Source: Cylicocyclus nassatus (lineage: Eukaryota; Nematoda; Chromadorea; Rhabditida; Strongylidae). Taken from it: a stretch of DNA of 64,000 nucleotides. Positions 43,701 to 59,799 of this stretch are shown one piece after another. A program made the translations under genes and the position numbers. The first letter of the stretch is position 1. Each line of letters starts with the position of its first letter. The DNA lies in assembly GCA_958299035.1 (NCBI GenBank), contig CATQJL010000001.1, positions 5,510,284-5,574,283 on the forward strand, in the 5' to 3' direction. The notes beneath the pieces are model-generated. The model was not told the DNA's origin and searched no databases. It was given only the letters and a program-made list of their open reading frames with translations.

Positions 43701-46700
43701 ATGCCTGAGCGTCACTGTCCGAATATAAGGCTTTAAAATGGTTCGCATAGACAGCGATTCCCAAATTATACCCACCCATAGCTCCTTTATAACCTCAGCG
43801 TTCCGGATAAGACTCTATAGGTTTTTCAAGACTACCTTTGCTCTACTGGACAGCAAAAAAACAGGCCGTTCCAGGAAGTCATGCCTGAGCGTCACTGTCC
43901 GAATATATGGCTTTGAAATGGCTCGCATAGACAGCGGTTCCCAAATTATACCCACCCATAGCTCCTTTATAACTTCAGCGTTTCGGATAAGACTCTATAG
44001 GTTTTTCAAGTCTACCTTTGCTCTACTGGACAGCAAAAAATGCAGGCCGATTCAGGAAGTCATGTCTGAGTACCATGCCTTTGAAATAGATCGCAAGACA
44101 ACGATTCTCAAATCATACGCACCCATAGCTCCTTTATATCTTCAGCGTTCCGGATAAGACTTTATAGTTTTTCAAGAATATCTTTGCTCTATTTGAGAGC
44201 AAAAAATCCAGTCCAGTTCAAGAAGTCATGTGTGAGCATGTGTTCGAATAAAGGCTTTGAAATGGCTCGCATAGCCAGCGATTCCCAAATTATACCCACC
44301 CATAGTTCCTTTATATCTTCAGCGTTCCGGATAAGACTTTATACTTTTCCAACAATATCTTCATCTACTTGAGAGCAAAAAATCCAGGCCAGTTCAAGAA
44401 GTCATGTCTAAGCATCTGTTCGAATATAAGGCTTTGAAATGGCTCGCATAGACAGCGATTCCCAAAATTTACCCACCCATAGCTCCTTTATATCTTCAGC
44501 GTTTCGGATAAGACTCTATAGTTTTTCAAGAATATCTTTGCTCTATTTGAGAGCAAAAAATCCAGTCCAGTTCAAGAAGTCATGTGTGAGCATCTGTTCG
44601 AATAAAGGATTTGAAATGGCTCGCATAGCCAGCGATTCCCAAATTATACCCACCCATAGCTCCTTTATAACCTCAGCGTTCCGGATAAGACTCTATAGGT
44701 TTTTCAAGTCTACCTTTGCTCTACTGGACAGCAAAAAATGCAGGCCGATTCAGGAAGTCATGTCTGAGTACCATGCCTTTGAAATAGATCGCAAGACAAC
44801 GATTCTCAAATCATACGCACCCATAGCTCCTTTATATCTTCAGCGTTCCGGATAAGACTTTATAGTTTTTCAAGAATATCTTTGCTCTATTTGAGAGCAA
44901 AAAATCCAGTCCAGTTCAAGAAGTCATGTGTGAGCATCTGTTCGAATAAAGGCTTTGAAATGGCTCGCATAGCCAGCGATTCCCAAATTATACCCACCCA
45001 TAGTTCCTTTATATCTTCAGCGTTCCGGATAAGACTTTATAGTTTTTCAAGAATATCTTTACTCTATTTGAGAGCAAAAAATCCAGTCCAGTTCAAGAAG
45101 TCATGCCTGAGCGTCACTGTCCGAATATATGGCTTTGAAATGGCTCGCATAGCCAGCGATTCCCAAATTATACCCACCCATAGCTCCTTTATAGCCTCAG
45201 CTTTCCGGATAAGACTCTATAGGTTTTTCAAGTTTACCTTTGCTCTACTGGACAGCAAAAAAACAGGCCGTTCCAGGAAGTCATGCCTGAGCGTCACTGT
45301 CCGAATATATGGCTTTGAAATGGCTCGCATAGACAGCGGTTCCCAAATTATACCCACCCATAGCTCCTTTATAACTTCAGCGTTTCGGATAAGACTCTAT
45401 AGGTTTTTCAAGTCTACCTTTGCTCTACTGGACAGCAAAAAATGCAGGCCGATTCAGGAAGTCATGTCTGAGTACCATGCCTTTGAAATAGATCGCAAGA
45501 CAACGATTCTCAAATCATGCGCACCCATGGCTCCTTTATATCTTCAGCGTTCCGGATAAGACTTTATAGTTTTTCAAGAATATCTTTGCTCTATTTGAGA
45601 GCAAAAAATCCAGTCCAGTTCAAGAAGTCATGTGTGAGCATGTGTTCGAATAAAGGCTTTGAAATGGCTCGCATAGCCAGCGATTCCCAAATTATACCCA
45701 CCCATAGTTCCTTTATATCTTCAGCGTTCCGGATAAGACTTTATACTTTTCCAACAATATCTTCATCTACTTGAGAGCAAAAAATCCAGTCCAGTTCAAG
45801 AAGTCATGTGTGAGCATCTGTTCGAATAAAGGATTTGAAATGGCTCGCATAGCCAGCGATTCCCAAATTATACCCACCCATAGCTCCTTTATAACCTCAG
45901 CGTTCCGGATAAGACTCTATAGGTTTTTCAAGTCTACCTTTGCTCTACTGGACAGCAAAAAATGCAGGCCGATTCAGGAAGTCATGTCTGAGTACCATGC
46001 CTTTGAAATAGATCGCAAGACAACGATTCTCAAATCATACGCACCCATAGCTCCTTTATATCTTCAGCGTTCCGGATAAGACTTTATAGTTTTTCAAGAA
46101 TATCTTTGCTCTATTTGAGAGCAAAAAATCCAGTCCAGTTCAAGAAGTCATGTGTGAGCATCTGTTCGAATAAAGGCTTTGAAATGGCTCGCATAGCCAG
46201 CGATTCCCAAATTATACCCACCCATAGTTCCTTTATATCTTCAGCGTTCCGGATAAGACTTTATACTTTTCCAACAATATCTTCATCTACTTGAGAGCAA
46301 AAAATCCAGGCCAGTTCAAGAAGTCATGTCTAAGCATCTGTTCGAATATAAGGCTTTGAAATGGCTCGCATAGACAGCGATTCCCAAAATTTACCCACCC
46401 ATAGCTCCTTTATATCTTCAGCGTTTCGGATAAGACTCTATAGTTTTTCAAGAATATCTTTGCTCTATTTGAGAGCAAAAAATCCAGTCCAGTTCAAGAA
46501 GTCATGCCTGAGCGTCACTGTCCGAATATATGGCTTTGAAATGGCTCGCATAGCCAGCGATTCCCAAATTATACCCACCCATAGCTCCTTTATAGCCTCA
46601 GCGTTCCGGATAAGACTCTATAGGTTTTTCAAGACTACCTTTGCTCTACTGGACAGCAAAAAAACAGGCCGTTCCAGGAAGTCATGCCTGAGCGTCACTG

Positions 46701-49700
46701 TCCGAATATATGGCTTTGAAATGGCTCGCATAGACAGCGGTTCCCAAATTATACCCACCCATAGCTCCTTTATAACCTCAGCGTTCCGGATAAGACTCTA
46801 TAGGTTTTTCAAGACTACCTTTGCTCTACTGGACAGCAAAAAACAGCCGTTCCAGGAAGTCATGCCTGAGCGTCACTGTCCGAATATATGGCTTTGAAAT
46901 GGCTCGCATAGACAGCGATTCCCAAAATTTACCCACCCATAGCTCCTTTATATCTTCAGCGTTTCGGATAAGACTCTATAGTTTTTCAAGAATATCTTTG
47001 CTCTATTTGAGAGCAAAAAATCCAGTCCAGTTCAAGAAGTCATGCCTGAGCGTCACTGTCCGAATATATGGCTTTGAAATGGCTCGCATAGCCAGCGATT
47101 CCCAAATTATACCCACCCATAGCTCCTTTATAGCCTCAGCTTTCCGGATAAGACTCTATAGGTTTTTCAAGTTTACCTTTGCTCTACTGGACAGCAAAAA
47201 AACAGGCCGTTCCAGGAAGTCATGCCTGAGCGTCGCTGTCCGAATATATGGCTTTGAAATGGCTCGCATAGACAGCGATTCCCAAATTATACCCACCCAT
47301 AGCTCCTTTATATCTTCAGCGTTCCGGATAAGACTTTAGAGTTTTCCAAGAATATCTTTGCTCTATTTGAGAGCAAAAAAATCCAGTCCAGTTCAAGAAG
47401 TCATGTGTGAGCATGTGTTCGAATAAAGGCTTTGAAATGGCTCGCATAGCCAGCGATTCCCAAATTATACCCACCCATAGTTCCTTTATATCTTCAGCGT
47501 TTCGGATAAGACTTTATACTTTTCCAACAGTATCTTCATCTACTGGAGAGCAAAAAATCCAGGCCAGTCCAGGAAATCATGCCTGAGCGTCACTGTCCGA
47601 ATATAAGGCTTTAAAATGGTTCGCATAGACAGCGATTCCCAAATTATACCCACCCATAGCTCCTTTATAACCTCAGCGTTCCGGATAAGACTCTATAGGT
47701 TTTTCAAGACTACCTTTGCTCTACTGGACAGCAAAAAAACAGGCCGTTCCAGGAAGTCATGCCTGAGCGTCACTGTCCGAATATATGGCTTTGAAATGGC
47801 TCGCATAGACAGCGGTTTCCAAATTATACCCACCCATAGCTCCTTTATAACTTCAGCGTTTCGGATAAGACTCTATAGGTTTTTCAAGTCTACCTTTGCT
47901 CTACTGGACAGCAAAAAATGCAGGCCGATTCAGGAAGTCATGTCTGAGTACCATGCCTTTGAAATAGATCGCAAGACAACGATTCTCAAATCATACGCAC
48001 CCATAGCTCCTTTATATCTTCAGCGTTCCGGATAAGACTTTATAGTTTTTCAAGAATATCTTTGCTCTATTTGAGAGCAAAAAATCCAGTCCAGTTCAAG
48101 AAGTCATGTGTGAGCATGTGTTCGAATAAAGGCTTTGAAATGGCTCGCATAGCCAGCGATTCCCAAATTATACCCACCCATAGTTCCTTTATATCTTCAG
48201 CGTTCCGGATAAGACTTTATACTTTTCCAACAATATCTTCATCTACTTGAGAGCAAAAAATCCAGGCCAGTTCAAGAAGTCATGTCTAAGCATCTGTTCG
48301 AATATAAGGCTTTGAAATGGCTCGCATAGACAGCGATTCCCAAAATTTACCCACCCATAGCTCCTTTATATCTTCAGCGTTTCGGATAAGACTCTATAGT
48401 TTTTCAAGAATATCTTTGCTCTATTTGAGAGCAAAAAATCCAGTCCAGTTCAAGAAGTCATGTGTGAGCATCTGTTCGAATAAAGGATTTGAAATGGCTC
48501 GCATAGCCAGCGATTCCCAAATTATACCCACCCATAGCTCCTTTATAACCTCAGCGTTCCGGATAAGACTCTATAGGTTTTTCAAGACTACCTTTGCTCT
48601 ACTGGACAGCAAAAAAAAACAGGCCGATCCAGAAAGTCATGCCTGAGCGTCACTGTCCGAATATATGGCTATGAAAGGGCTCGCATAGACAGCGATTCCC
48701 AAATTATACCCACCCATAGCTCCTTTATATCTTCAGCGTTCCGGATAAGACTTTATAGGTTTTTCAAGTCTACCTTTGCTCTACTGGACAGCAAAAAATG
48801 CAGGCCGATTCAGGAAGTCATGTCTGAGTACCATGCCTTTGAAATAGATCGCAAGACAACGATTCTCAAATCATACGCACCCATAGCTCCTTTATATCTT
48901 CAGCGTTCCGGATAAGACTTTATAGTTTTTCAAGAATATCTTTGCTCTATTTGAGAGCAAAAAATCCAGTCCAGTTCAAGAAGTCATGTGTGAGCATCTG
49001 TTCGAATAAAGGCTTTGAAATGGCTCGCATAGCCAGCGATTCCCAAATTATACCCACCCATAGTTCCTTTATATCTTCAGCGTTCCGGATAAGACTTTAT
49101 AGTTTTTCAAGAATATCTTTACTCTATTTGAGAGCAAAAAATCCAGTCCAGTTCAAGAAGTCATGCCTGAGCGTCACTGTCCGAATATATGGCTTTGAAA
49201 TGGCTCGCATAGCCAGCGATTCCCAAATTATACCCACCCATAGCTCCTTTATAGCCTCAGCTTTCCGGATAAGACTCTATAGGTTTTTCAAGTTTACCTT
49301 TGCTCTACTGGACAGCAAAAAAACAGGCCGTTCCAGGAAGTCATGCCTGAGCGTCACTGTCCGAATATATGGCTTTGAAATGGCTCGCATAGACAGCGGT
49401 TCCCAAATTATACCCACCCATAGCTCCTTTATAACTTCAGCGTTCCGGATAAGACTTTATACTTTTCCAACAATATCTTCATCTACTTGAGAGCAAAAAA
49501 TCCAGGCCAGTTCAAGAAGTCATGCCTGAGCGTCACTGTCCGAATATATGGCTATGAAAGGGCTCGCATAGACAGCGATTCCCAAATTATACCCACCCAT
49601 AGCTCCTTTATAACTTCAGCGTTTCGGATAAGACTCTATAGGTTTTTCAAGTCTACCTTTGCTCTACTGGACAGCAAAAAATGCAGGCCGATTCAGGAAG

Positions 49701-52700
49701 TCATGTCTGAGTACCATGCCTTTGAAATAGATCGCAAGACAACGATTCTCAAATCATACGCACCCATAGCTCCTTTATATCTTCAGCGTTCCGGATAAGA
49801 CTTTATAGTTTTTCAAGAATATCTTTGCTCTATTTGAGAGCAAAAAATCCAGTCCAGTTCAAGAAGTCATGTGTGAGCATGTGTTCGAATAAAGGCTTTG
49901 AAATGGCTCGCATAGCCAGCGATTCCCAAATTATACCCACCCATAGTTCCTTTATATCTTCAGCGTTCCGGATAAGACTTTATAGTTTTTCAAGAATATC
50001 TTTACTCTATTTGAGAGCAAAAAATCCAGTCCAGTTCAAGAAGTCATGCCTGAGCGTCACTGTCCGAATATATGGCTTTGAAATGGCTCGCATAGCCAGC
50101 GATTCCCAAATTATACCCACCCATAGCTCCTTTATAGCCTCAGCTTTCCGGATAAGACTCTATAGGTTTTTCAAGTTTACCTTTGCTCTACTGGACAGCA
50201 AAAAAACAGGCCGTTCCAGGAAGTCATGCCTGAGCGTCACTGTCCGAATATATGGCTTTGAAATGGCTCGCATAGACAGCGGTTCCCAAATTATACCCAC
50301 CCATAGCTCCTTTATAACTTCAGCGTTCCGGATAAGACTTTATACTTTTCCAACAATATCTTCATCTACTTGAGAGCAAAAAATCCAGGCCAGTTCAAGA
50401 AGTCATGCCTGAGCGTCACTGTCCGAATATATGGCTATGAAAGGGCTCGCATAGACAGCGATTCCCAAATTATACCCACCCATAGCTCCTTTATAGCTTC
50501 AGCGTTTCGGATAAGACTCTATAGGTTTTTCAAGTCTACCTTTGCTCTACTGGACAGCAAAAAATGCAGGCCGATTCAGGAAGTCATGTCTGAGTACCAT
50601 GCCTTTGAAATAGATCGCAAGACAACGATTCTCAAATCATACGCACCCATAGCTCCTTTATATCTTCAGCGTTCCGGATAAGACTTTATAGTTTTTCAAG
50701 AATATCTTTGCTCTATTTGAGAGCAAAAAATCCAGTCCAGTTCAAGAAGTCATGTGTGAGCATGTGTTCGAATAAAGGCTTTGAAATGGCTCGCATAGCC
50801 AGCGATTCCCAAATTATACCCACCCATAGTTCCTTTATATCTTCAGCGTTCCGGATAAGACTTTATACTTTTCCAACAATATCTTCATCTACTTGAGAGC
50901 AAAAAATCCAGGCCAGTTCAAGAAGTCACGTCTAAGCATCTGTTCGAATATAAGGCTTTGAAATGGCTCGCATAGACAGCGATTCCCAAAATTTATTCAC
51001 CCATAGCTCCTTTATATCTTCAGCGTTTCGGATAAGACTCTATAGTTTTTCAAGAATATCTTTGCTCTATTTGAGAGCAAAAAATCCAGTCCAGTTCAAG
51101 AAGTCATGTGTGAGCATCTGTTCGAATAAAGGATTTGAAATGGCTCGCATAGCCAGCGATTCCCAAATTATACCCACCCATAGCTCCTTTATAACCTCAG
51201 CGTTCCGGATAAGACTCTATAGGTTTTTCAAGACTACCTTTGCTCTACTGGACAGCAAAAAAAAACAGGCCGATCCAGAAAGTCATGCCTGAGCGTCACT
51301 GTCCGAATATATGGCTATGAAAGGGCTCGCATAGACAGCGATTCCCAAATTATACCCACCCATAGCTCCTTTATAACTTCAGCGTTTGGGATAAGACTCT
51401 ATAGGTTTTTCAAGTCTACCTTTGCTCTACTGGACAGCAAAAAATGCAGACCGATTCGGGAAGTCATGTCTGAGTACCATGCCTTTGAAATAGATCGCAA
51501 GACAACGATTCTCAAATTATACCCACCCATAGCTCCTTTATATCTTCAGCGTTCCGGATAAGACTTTATAGTTTTTCAAGAATATCTTTGCTCTACTGGA
51601 CAGCAAAAAAAAACAGGCCGATCCAGAAAGTCATGCCTGAGCGTCACTGTCCGAATATATGGCTATGAAAGGGCTCGCATAGACAGCGATTCTCAAATTA
51701 TACCCACCCATAGCTCCTTTATAACTTCAGCGTTTGGGATAAGACTCTATAGGTTTTTCAAGTCTACCTTTGCTCTACTGGACAGCAAAAAAACAGGCCG
51801 TTCCAGGAAGTCATGCCTGAGCGTCACTGTCCGAATATATGGCTTTGAAATGGCTCGCATAGACAGCGGTTCCCAAATTATACCCACCCATAGCTCCTTT
51901 ATAACCTCAGCGTTCCGGATAAGACTCTATAGGTTTTTCAAGACTACCTTTGCTCTACTGGACAGCAAAAAAACAGGCCGTTCCAGGAAGTCATGCCTGA
52001 GCGTCACTGTCCGAATATATGGCTTTGAAATGGCTCGCATAGACAGCGGTTCCCAAATTATACCCACCCATAGCTCCTTTATAACTTCAGCGTTTCGGAT
52101 AAGACTTTATAGTTTTTCAAGAATATCTTTGCTCTACTGGACAGCAAAAAATGCAGGCCGATTCAGGAAGTCATGTCTGAGTACCATGCCTTTGAAATAG
52201 ATCGCAAGACAACGATTCTCAAATCATACGCACCCATAGCTCCTTTATATCTTCAGCGTTCCGGATAAGACTTTATAGTTTTTCAAGAATATCTTTGCTC
52301 TATTTGAGAGCAAAAAATCCAGTCCAGTTCAAGAAGTCATGTGTGAGCATGTGTTCGAATAAAGGCTTTGAAATGGCTCGCATAGCCAGCGATTCCCAAA
52401 TTATACCCACCCATAGTTCCTTTATATCTCAGCGTTTCGGATAAGACTCTATAGTTTTTCAAGAATATCTTTGCTCTATTTGAGAGCAAAAAATCCAGTC
52501 CAGTTCAAGAAGTCATGTGTGAGCATCTGTTCGAATAAAGGATTTGAAATGGCTCGCATAGCCAGCGATTCCCAAATTATACCCACCCATAGCTCCTTTA
52601 TAACCTCAGCGTTCCGGATAAGACTCTATAGGTTTTTCAAGACTACCTTTGCTCTACAGGACAGCAAAAAAAAACAGGCCGATCCAGAAAGTCATGCCTG

Positions 52701-55700
52701 AGCGTCACTGTCCGAATATATGGCTATGAAAGGGCTCGCATAGACAGCGATTCCCAAATTATACCCACCCATAGCTCCTTTATAACTTCAGCGTTTGGGA
52801 TAAGACTCTATAGGTTTTTCAAGTCTACCTTTGCTCTACTGGACAGCAAAAAATGCAGACCGATTCGGGAAGTCATGTCTGAGTACCATGCCTTTGAAAT
52901 AGATCGCAAGACAACGATTCTCAAATTATACCCACCCATAGCTCCTTTATATCTTCAGCGTTCCGGATAAGACTTTATAGTTTTTCAAGAATATCTTTGC
53001 TCTACTGGACAGCAAAAAAAAACAGGCCGATCCAGAAAGTCATGCCTGAGCGTCACTGTCCGAATATATGGCTATGAAAGGGCTCGCATAGACAGCGATT
53101 CCCAAATTATACCCACCCATAGCTCCTTTATAACTTCAGCGTTTGGGATAAGACTCTATAGGTTTTTCAAGTCTACCTTTGCTCTACTGGACAGCAAAAA
53201 ATGCAGACCGATTCGGGAAGTCATGTCTGAGTACCATGCCTTTGAAATAGATCGCAAGACAACGATTCCCAAATTATACCCACCCATAGCTCCTTTATAA
53301 CTTCAGCGTTTGGGATAAGACTCTATAGGTTTTTCAAGTCTACCTTTGCTCTACTGGACAGCAAAAAAACAGGCCGTTCCAGGAAGTCATGCCTGAGCGT
53401 CACTGTCCGAATATATGGCTTTGAAATGGCTCGCATAGACAGCGATTCCCAAATTATACCCACCCATAGCTCCTTTATATCTTCAGCGTTCCGGATAAGA
53501 CTTTAGAGTTTTCCAAGAATATCTTTGCTCTATTTGAGAGCAAAAAATCCAGTCCAGTTCAAGAAGTCATGCGTGAGCATATGTTCGAATAAAGGCTTTG
53601 AAATGGCTCGCATAGCCAGCGATTCCCAAATTATACCCACCCATAGTTCCTTTATATCTTCAGCGTTCCGGATAAGACTTTATACTTTTCCAACAGTGTC
53701 TTCATCTACTGGAGAGCAAAAAATCCAGGCCAGTCCAGGAAATCATGCCTGAGCGTCACTGTCCGAATATAAGGCTTTAAAATGGTTCGCATAGACAGCG
53801 ATTCCCAAATTATACCCACCCATAGCTCCTTTATAACCTCAGGGTTCCGGATAAGACTCTATAGGTTTTTCAAGACTACCTTTGCTCTACTGGACAGCAA
53901 AAAAACAGGCCGTTCCAGGAAGTCATGCCTGAGCGTCACTGTCCGAATATATGGCTTTGAAATGGCTCGCATAGACAGCGGTTCCCAAATTATACCCACC
54001 CATAGCTCCTTTATAACTTCAGCGTTTCGGATAAGACTCTATAGGTTTTTCAAGTCTACCTTTGCTCTACTGGACAGCAAAAAATGCAGGCCGATTCAGG
54101 AAGTCATGTCTGAGTACCATGCCTTTGAAATAGATCGCAAGACAACGATTCTCAAATCATACGCACCCATAGCTCCTTTATATCTTCAGCGTTCCGGATA
54201 AGACTTTATAGTTTTTCAAGAATATCTTTGCTCTATTTGAGAGCAAAAAATCCAGTCCAGTTCAAGAAGTCATGTGTGAGCATGTGTTCGAATAAAGGCT
54301 TTGAAATGGCTCGCATAGCCAGCGATTCCCAAATTATACCCACCCATAGTTCCTTTATATCTTCAGCGTTTCGGATAAGACTCTATAGTTTTTCAAGAAT
54401 ATCTTTGCTCTATTTGAGAGCAAAAAATCCAGTCCAGTTCAAGAAGTCATGTGTGAGCATCTGTTCGAATAAAGGATTTGAAATGGCTCGCATAGCCAGC
54501 GATTCCCAAATTATACCCACCCATAGCTCCTTTATAACCTCAGCGTTCCGGATAAGACTCTATAGGTTTTTCAAGACTACCTTTGCTCTACTGGACAGCA
54601 AAAAAAACAGGCCGATCCAGAAAGTCATGCCTGAGCGTCACTGTCCGAATATATGGCTATGAAAGGGCTCGCATAGACAGCGATTCCCAAATTATACCCA
54701 CCCATAGCTCCTTTATAACTTCAGCGTTTGGGATAAGACTCTATAGGTTTTTCAAGTCTACCTTTGCTCTACTGGACAGCAAAAAATGCTGACCGATTCG
54801 GGAAGTCATGTCTGAGTACCATGCCTTTGAAATAGATCGCAAGACAACGATTCCCAAATTATACCCACCCATAGCTCCTTTATAACTTCAGCGTTTGGGA
54901 TAAGACTCTATAGGTTTTTCAAGTCTACCTTTGCTCTACTGGACAGCAAAAAAACAGGCCGTTCCAGGAAGTCATGCCTGAGCGTCACTGTCCGAATATA
55001 TGGCTTTGAAATGGCTCGCATAGCCAGCGATTCCCAAATTATACCCACCCATAGTTCCTTTATATCTTCAGCGTTCCGGATAAGACTTTATAGTTTTTCA
55101 AGAATATCTTTACTCTATTTGAGAGCAAAAAATCCAGTCCAGTTCAAGAAGTCATGCCTGAGCGTCACTGTCCGAATATATGTTTGAAATGGCTCGCATA
55201 GCCAGCGATTCCCAAATTATACCCACCCATAGCTCCTTTATAGCCTCAGCTTTCCGGATAAGACTCTATAGGTTTTTCAAGTTTACCTTTGCTCTACTGG
55301 ACAGCAAAAAAACAGGCCGTTCCAGGAAGTCATGCCTGAGCGTCACTGTCCGAATATATGGCTTTGAAATGGCTCGCATAGACAGCGGTTCCCAAATTAT
55401 ACCCACCCATAGCTCCTTTATAACTTCAGCGTTTCGGATAAGACTCTATAGGTTTTTCAAGTCTACCTTTGCTCTACTGGACAGCAAAAAATGCAGGCCG
55501 ATTCAGGAAGTCATGTCTGAGTACCATGCCTTTGAAATAGATCGCAAGACAACGATTCTCAAATCATACGCACCCATAGCTCCTTTATATCTTCAGCGTT
55601 CCGGATAAGACTTTATAGTTTTTCAAGAATATCTTTGCTCTATTTGAGAGCAAAAAATCCAGTCCAGTTCAAGAAGTCATGTGTGAGCATGTGTTCGAAT

Positions 55701-58700
55701 AAAGGCTTTGAAATGGCTCGCATAGCCAGCGATTCCCAAATTATACCCACCCATAGTTCCTTTATATCTTCAGCGTTCCGGATAAGACTTTATACTTTTC
55801 CAACAATATCTTCATCTACTTGAGAGCAAAAAATCCAGGCCAGTTCAAGAAGTCATGTCTAAGCATCTGTTCGAATATAAGGCTTTGAAATGGCTCGCAT
55901 AGACAGCGATTCCCAAAATTTACCCACCCATAGCTCCTTTATATCTTCAGCGTTTCGGATAAGACTCTATAGTTTTTCAAGAATATCTTTGCTCTATTTG
56001 AGAGCAAAAAATCCAGTCCAGTTCAAGAAGTCATGTGTGAGCATCTGTTCGAATAAAGGATTTGAAATGGCTCGCATAGCCAGCGATTCCCAAATTATAC
56101 CCACCCATAGCTCCTTTATAACCTCAGCGTTCCGGATAAGACTCTATAGATTTTTCAAGACTACCTTTGCTCTACTGGACAGCAAAAAAAAACAGGCCGA
56201 TCCAGAAAGTCATGCCTGAGCGTCACTGTCCGAATATATGGCTATGAAAGGGCTCGCATAGACAGCGATTCCCAAATTATACCCACCCATAGCTCCTTTA
56301 TAACTTCAGCGTTTGGGATAAGACTCTATAGGTTTTTCAAGTCTACCTTTGCTCTACTGGACAGCAAAAAATGCAGACCGATTCGGGAAGTCATGTCTGA
56401 GTACCATGCCTTTGAAATAGATCGCAAGACAACGATTCTCAAATTATACCCACCCATAGCTCCTTTATATCTTCAGCGTTCCGGATAAGACTTTATAGTT
56501 TTTCAAGAATATCTTTGCTCTACTGGACAGCAAAAAAAAAACAGGCCGATCCAGAAAGTCATGCCTGAGCGTCACTGTCCGAATATATGGCTATGAAAGG
56601 GCTCGCATAGACAGCGATTCCCAAATTATACCCACCCATAGCTCCTTTATAACTTCAGCGTTTGGGATAAGACTCTATAGGTTTTTCAAGTCTACCTTTG
56701 CTCTACTGGACAGCAAAAAATGCAGACCGATTCGGGAAGTCATGTCTGAGTACCATGCCTTTGAAATAGATCGCAAGACAACGATTCCCAAATTATACCC
56801 ACCCATAGCTCCTTTATAACTTCAGCGTTTGGGATAAGACTCTATAGGTTTTTCAAGTCTACCTTTGCTCTACTGGACAGCAAAAAAACAGGCCGTTCCA
56901 GGAAGTCATGCCTGAGCGTCACTGTCCGAATATATGGCTTTGAAATGGCTCGCATAGACAGCGATTCCCAAATTATACCCACCCATAGCTCCTTTATATC
57001 TTCAGCGTTCCGGATAAGACTTTAGAGTTTTCCAAGAATATCTTTGCTCTATTTGAGAGCAAAAAATCCAGTCCAGTTCAAGAAGTCATGCGTGAGCATA
57101 TGTTCGAATAAAGGCTTTGAAATGGCTCGCATAGCCAGCGATTCCCAAATTATACCCACCCATAGTTCCTTTATATCTTCAGCGTTCCGGATAAGACTTT
57201 ATACTTTTCCAACAGTGTCTTCATCTACTGGAGAGCAAAAAATCCAGGCCAGTCCAGGAAATCATGCCTGAGCGTCACTGTCCGAATATAAGGCTTTAAA
57301 ATGGTTCGCATAGACAGCGATTCCCAAATTATACCCACCCATAGCTCCTTTATAACCTCAGGGTTCCGGATAAGACTCTATAGGTTTTTCAAGACTACCT
57401 TTGCTCTACTGGACAGCAAAAAAACAGGCCGTTCCAGGAAGTCATGCCTGAGCGTCACTGTCCGAATATATGGCTTTGAAATGGCTCGCATAGACAGCGG
57501 TTCCCAAATTATACCCACCCATAGCTCCTTTATAACTTCAGCGTTTCGGATAAGACTCTATAGGTTTTTCAAGTCTACCTTTGCTCTACTGGACAGCAAA
57601 AAATGCAGGCCGATTCAGGAAGTCATGTCTGAGTACCATGCCTTTGAAATAGATCGCAAGACAACGATTCTCAAATCATACGCACCCATAGCTCCTTTAT
57701 ATCTTCAGCGTTCCGGATAAGACTTTATAGTTTTTCAAGAATATCTTTGCTCTATTTGAGAGCAAAAAATCCAGTCCAGTTCAAGAAGTCATGTGTGAGC
57801 ATGTGTTCGAATAAAGGCTTTGAAATGGCTCGCATAGCCAGCGATTCCCAAATTATACCCACCCATAGTTCCTTTATATCTTCAGCGTTTCGGATAAGAC
57901 TCTATAGTTTTTCAAGAATATCTTTGCTCTATTTGAGAGCAAAAAATCCAGTCCAGTTCAAGAAGTCATGTGTGAGCATCTGTTCGAATAAAGGATTTGA
58001 AATGGCTCGCATAGCCAGCGATTCCCAAATTATACCCACCCATAGCTCCTTTATAACCTCAGCGTTCCGGATAAGACTCTATAGGTTTTTCAAGACTACC
58101 TTTGCTCTACTGGACAGCAAAAAAAACAGGCCGATCCAGAAAGTCATGCCTGAGCGTCACTGTCCGAATATATGGCTATGAAAGGGCTCGCATAGACAGC
58201 GATTCCCAAATTATACCCACCCATAGCTCCTTTATAACTTCAGCGTTTGGGATAAGACTCTATAGGTTTTTCAAGTCTACCTTTGCTCTACTGGACAGCA
58301 AAAAATGCAGACCGATTCGGGAAGTCATGTCTGAGTACCATGCCTTTGAAATAGATCGCAAGACAACGATTCCCAAATTATACCCACCCATAGCTCCTTT
58401 ATAACTTCAGCGTTTGGGATAAGACTCTATAGGTTTTTCAAGTCTACCTTTGCTCTACTGGACAGCAAAAAAACAGGCCGTTCCAGGAAGTCATGCCTGA
58501 GCGTCACTGTCCGAATATATGGCTTTGAAATGGCTCGCATAGACAGCGATTCCCAAATTATACCCACCCATAGCTCCTTTATATCTTCAGCGTTCCGGAT
58601 AAGACTTTAGAGTTTTTCAAGAATATCTTTGCTCTATTTGAGAGCAAAAAATCCAGTCCAGTTCAAGAAGTCATGTGTGAGCATCTGTTCGAATAAAGGA

Positions 58701-59799
58701 TTTGAAATGGCTCGCATAGCCAGCGATTCCCAAATTATACCCACCCATAGCTCCTTTATAACCTCAGCGTTCCGGATAAGACTCTATAGGTTTTTCAAGA
58801 CTACCTTTGCTCTACTGGACAGCAAAAAAAACAGGCCGATCCAGAAAGTCATGCCTGAGCGTCACTGTCCGAATATATGGCTATGAAAGGGCTCGCATAG
58901 ACAGCGATTCCCAAATTATACCCACCCATAGCTCCTTTATAACTTCAGCGTTTGGGATAAGACTCTATAGGTTTTTCAAGTCTACCTTTGCTCTACTGGA
59001 CAGCAAAAAATGCAGACCGATTCGGGAAGTCATGTCTGAGTACCATGCCTTTGAAATAGATCGCAAGACAACGATTCCCAAATTATACCCACCCATAGCT
59101 CCTTTATAACTTCAGCGTTTGGGATAAGACTCTATAGGTTTTTCAAGTCTACCTTTGCTCTACTGGACAGCAAAAAAACAGGCCGTTCCAGGAAGTCATG
59201 CCTGAGCGTCACTGTCCGAATATATGGCTTTGAAATGGCTCGCATAGACAGCGATTCCCAAATTATACCCACCCATAGCTCCTTTATATCTTCAGCGTTC
59301 CGGATAAGACTTTAGAGTTTTCCAGGAATATCTTTGCTCTATTTGAGAGCAAAAAATCCAGTCCAGTTCAAGAAGTCATGCGTGAGCATCTGTTCGAATA
59401 AAGGCTTTGAAATGGCTCGCATAGCCAGCGATTCCCAAATTATACCCACCCATAGTTCCTTTATATCTTCAGCGTTCCGGATAAGACTTTATACTTTTCC
59501 AACAGTGTCTTTATCTACTGGAGAGCAAAAAATCCAGGCCAGTCCAGGAAATCATGCCTGAGCGTCACTGTCCGAATATAAGGCTTTAAAATGGTTCGCA
59601 TAGACAGCGATTCCCAAATTATACCCACCCATAGCTCCTTTATAACTTCAGCGTTTGGGATAAGACTTTATACTTTTCCAACAGTGTCTTTATCTACTGG
59701 AGAGCAAAAAATCCAGGCCAGTCCAGGAAGTCATGCCTGAGCGTCACTGTCCGAATATATGGCTATGAAAGGGCTCGCATAGACAGCGGTTCCCAAATT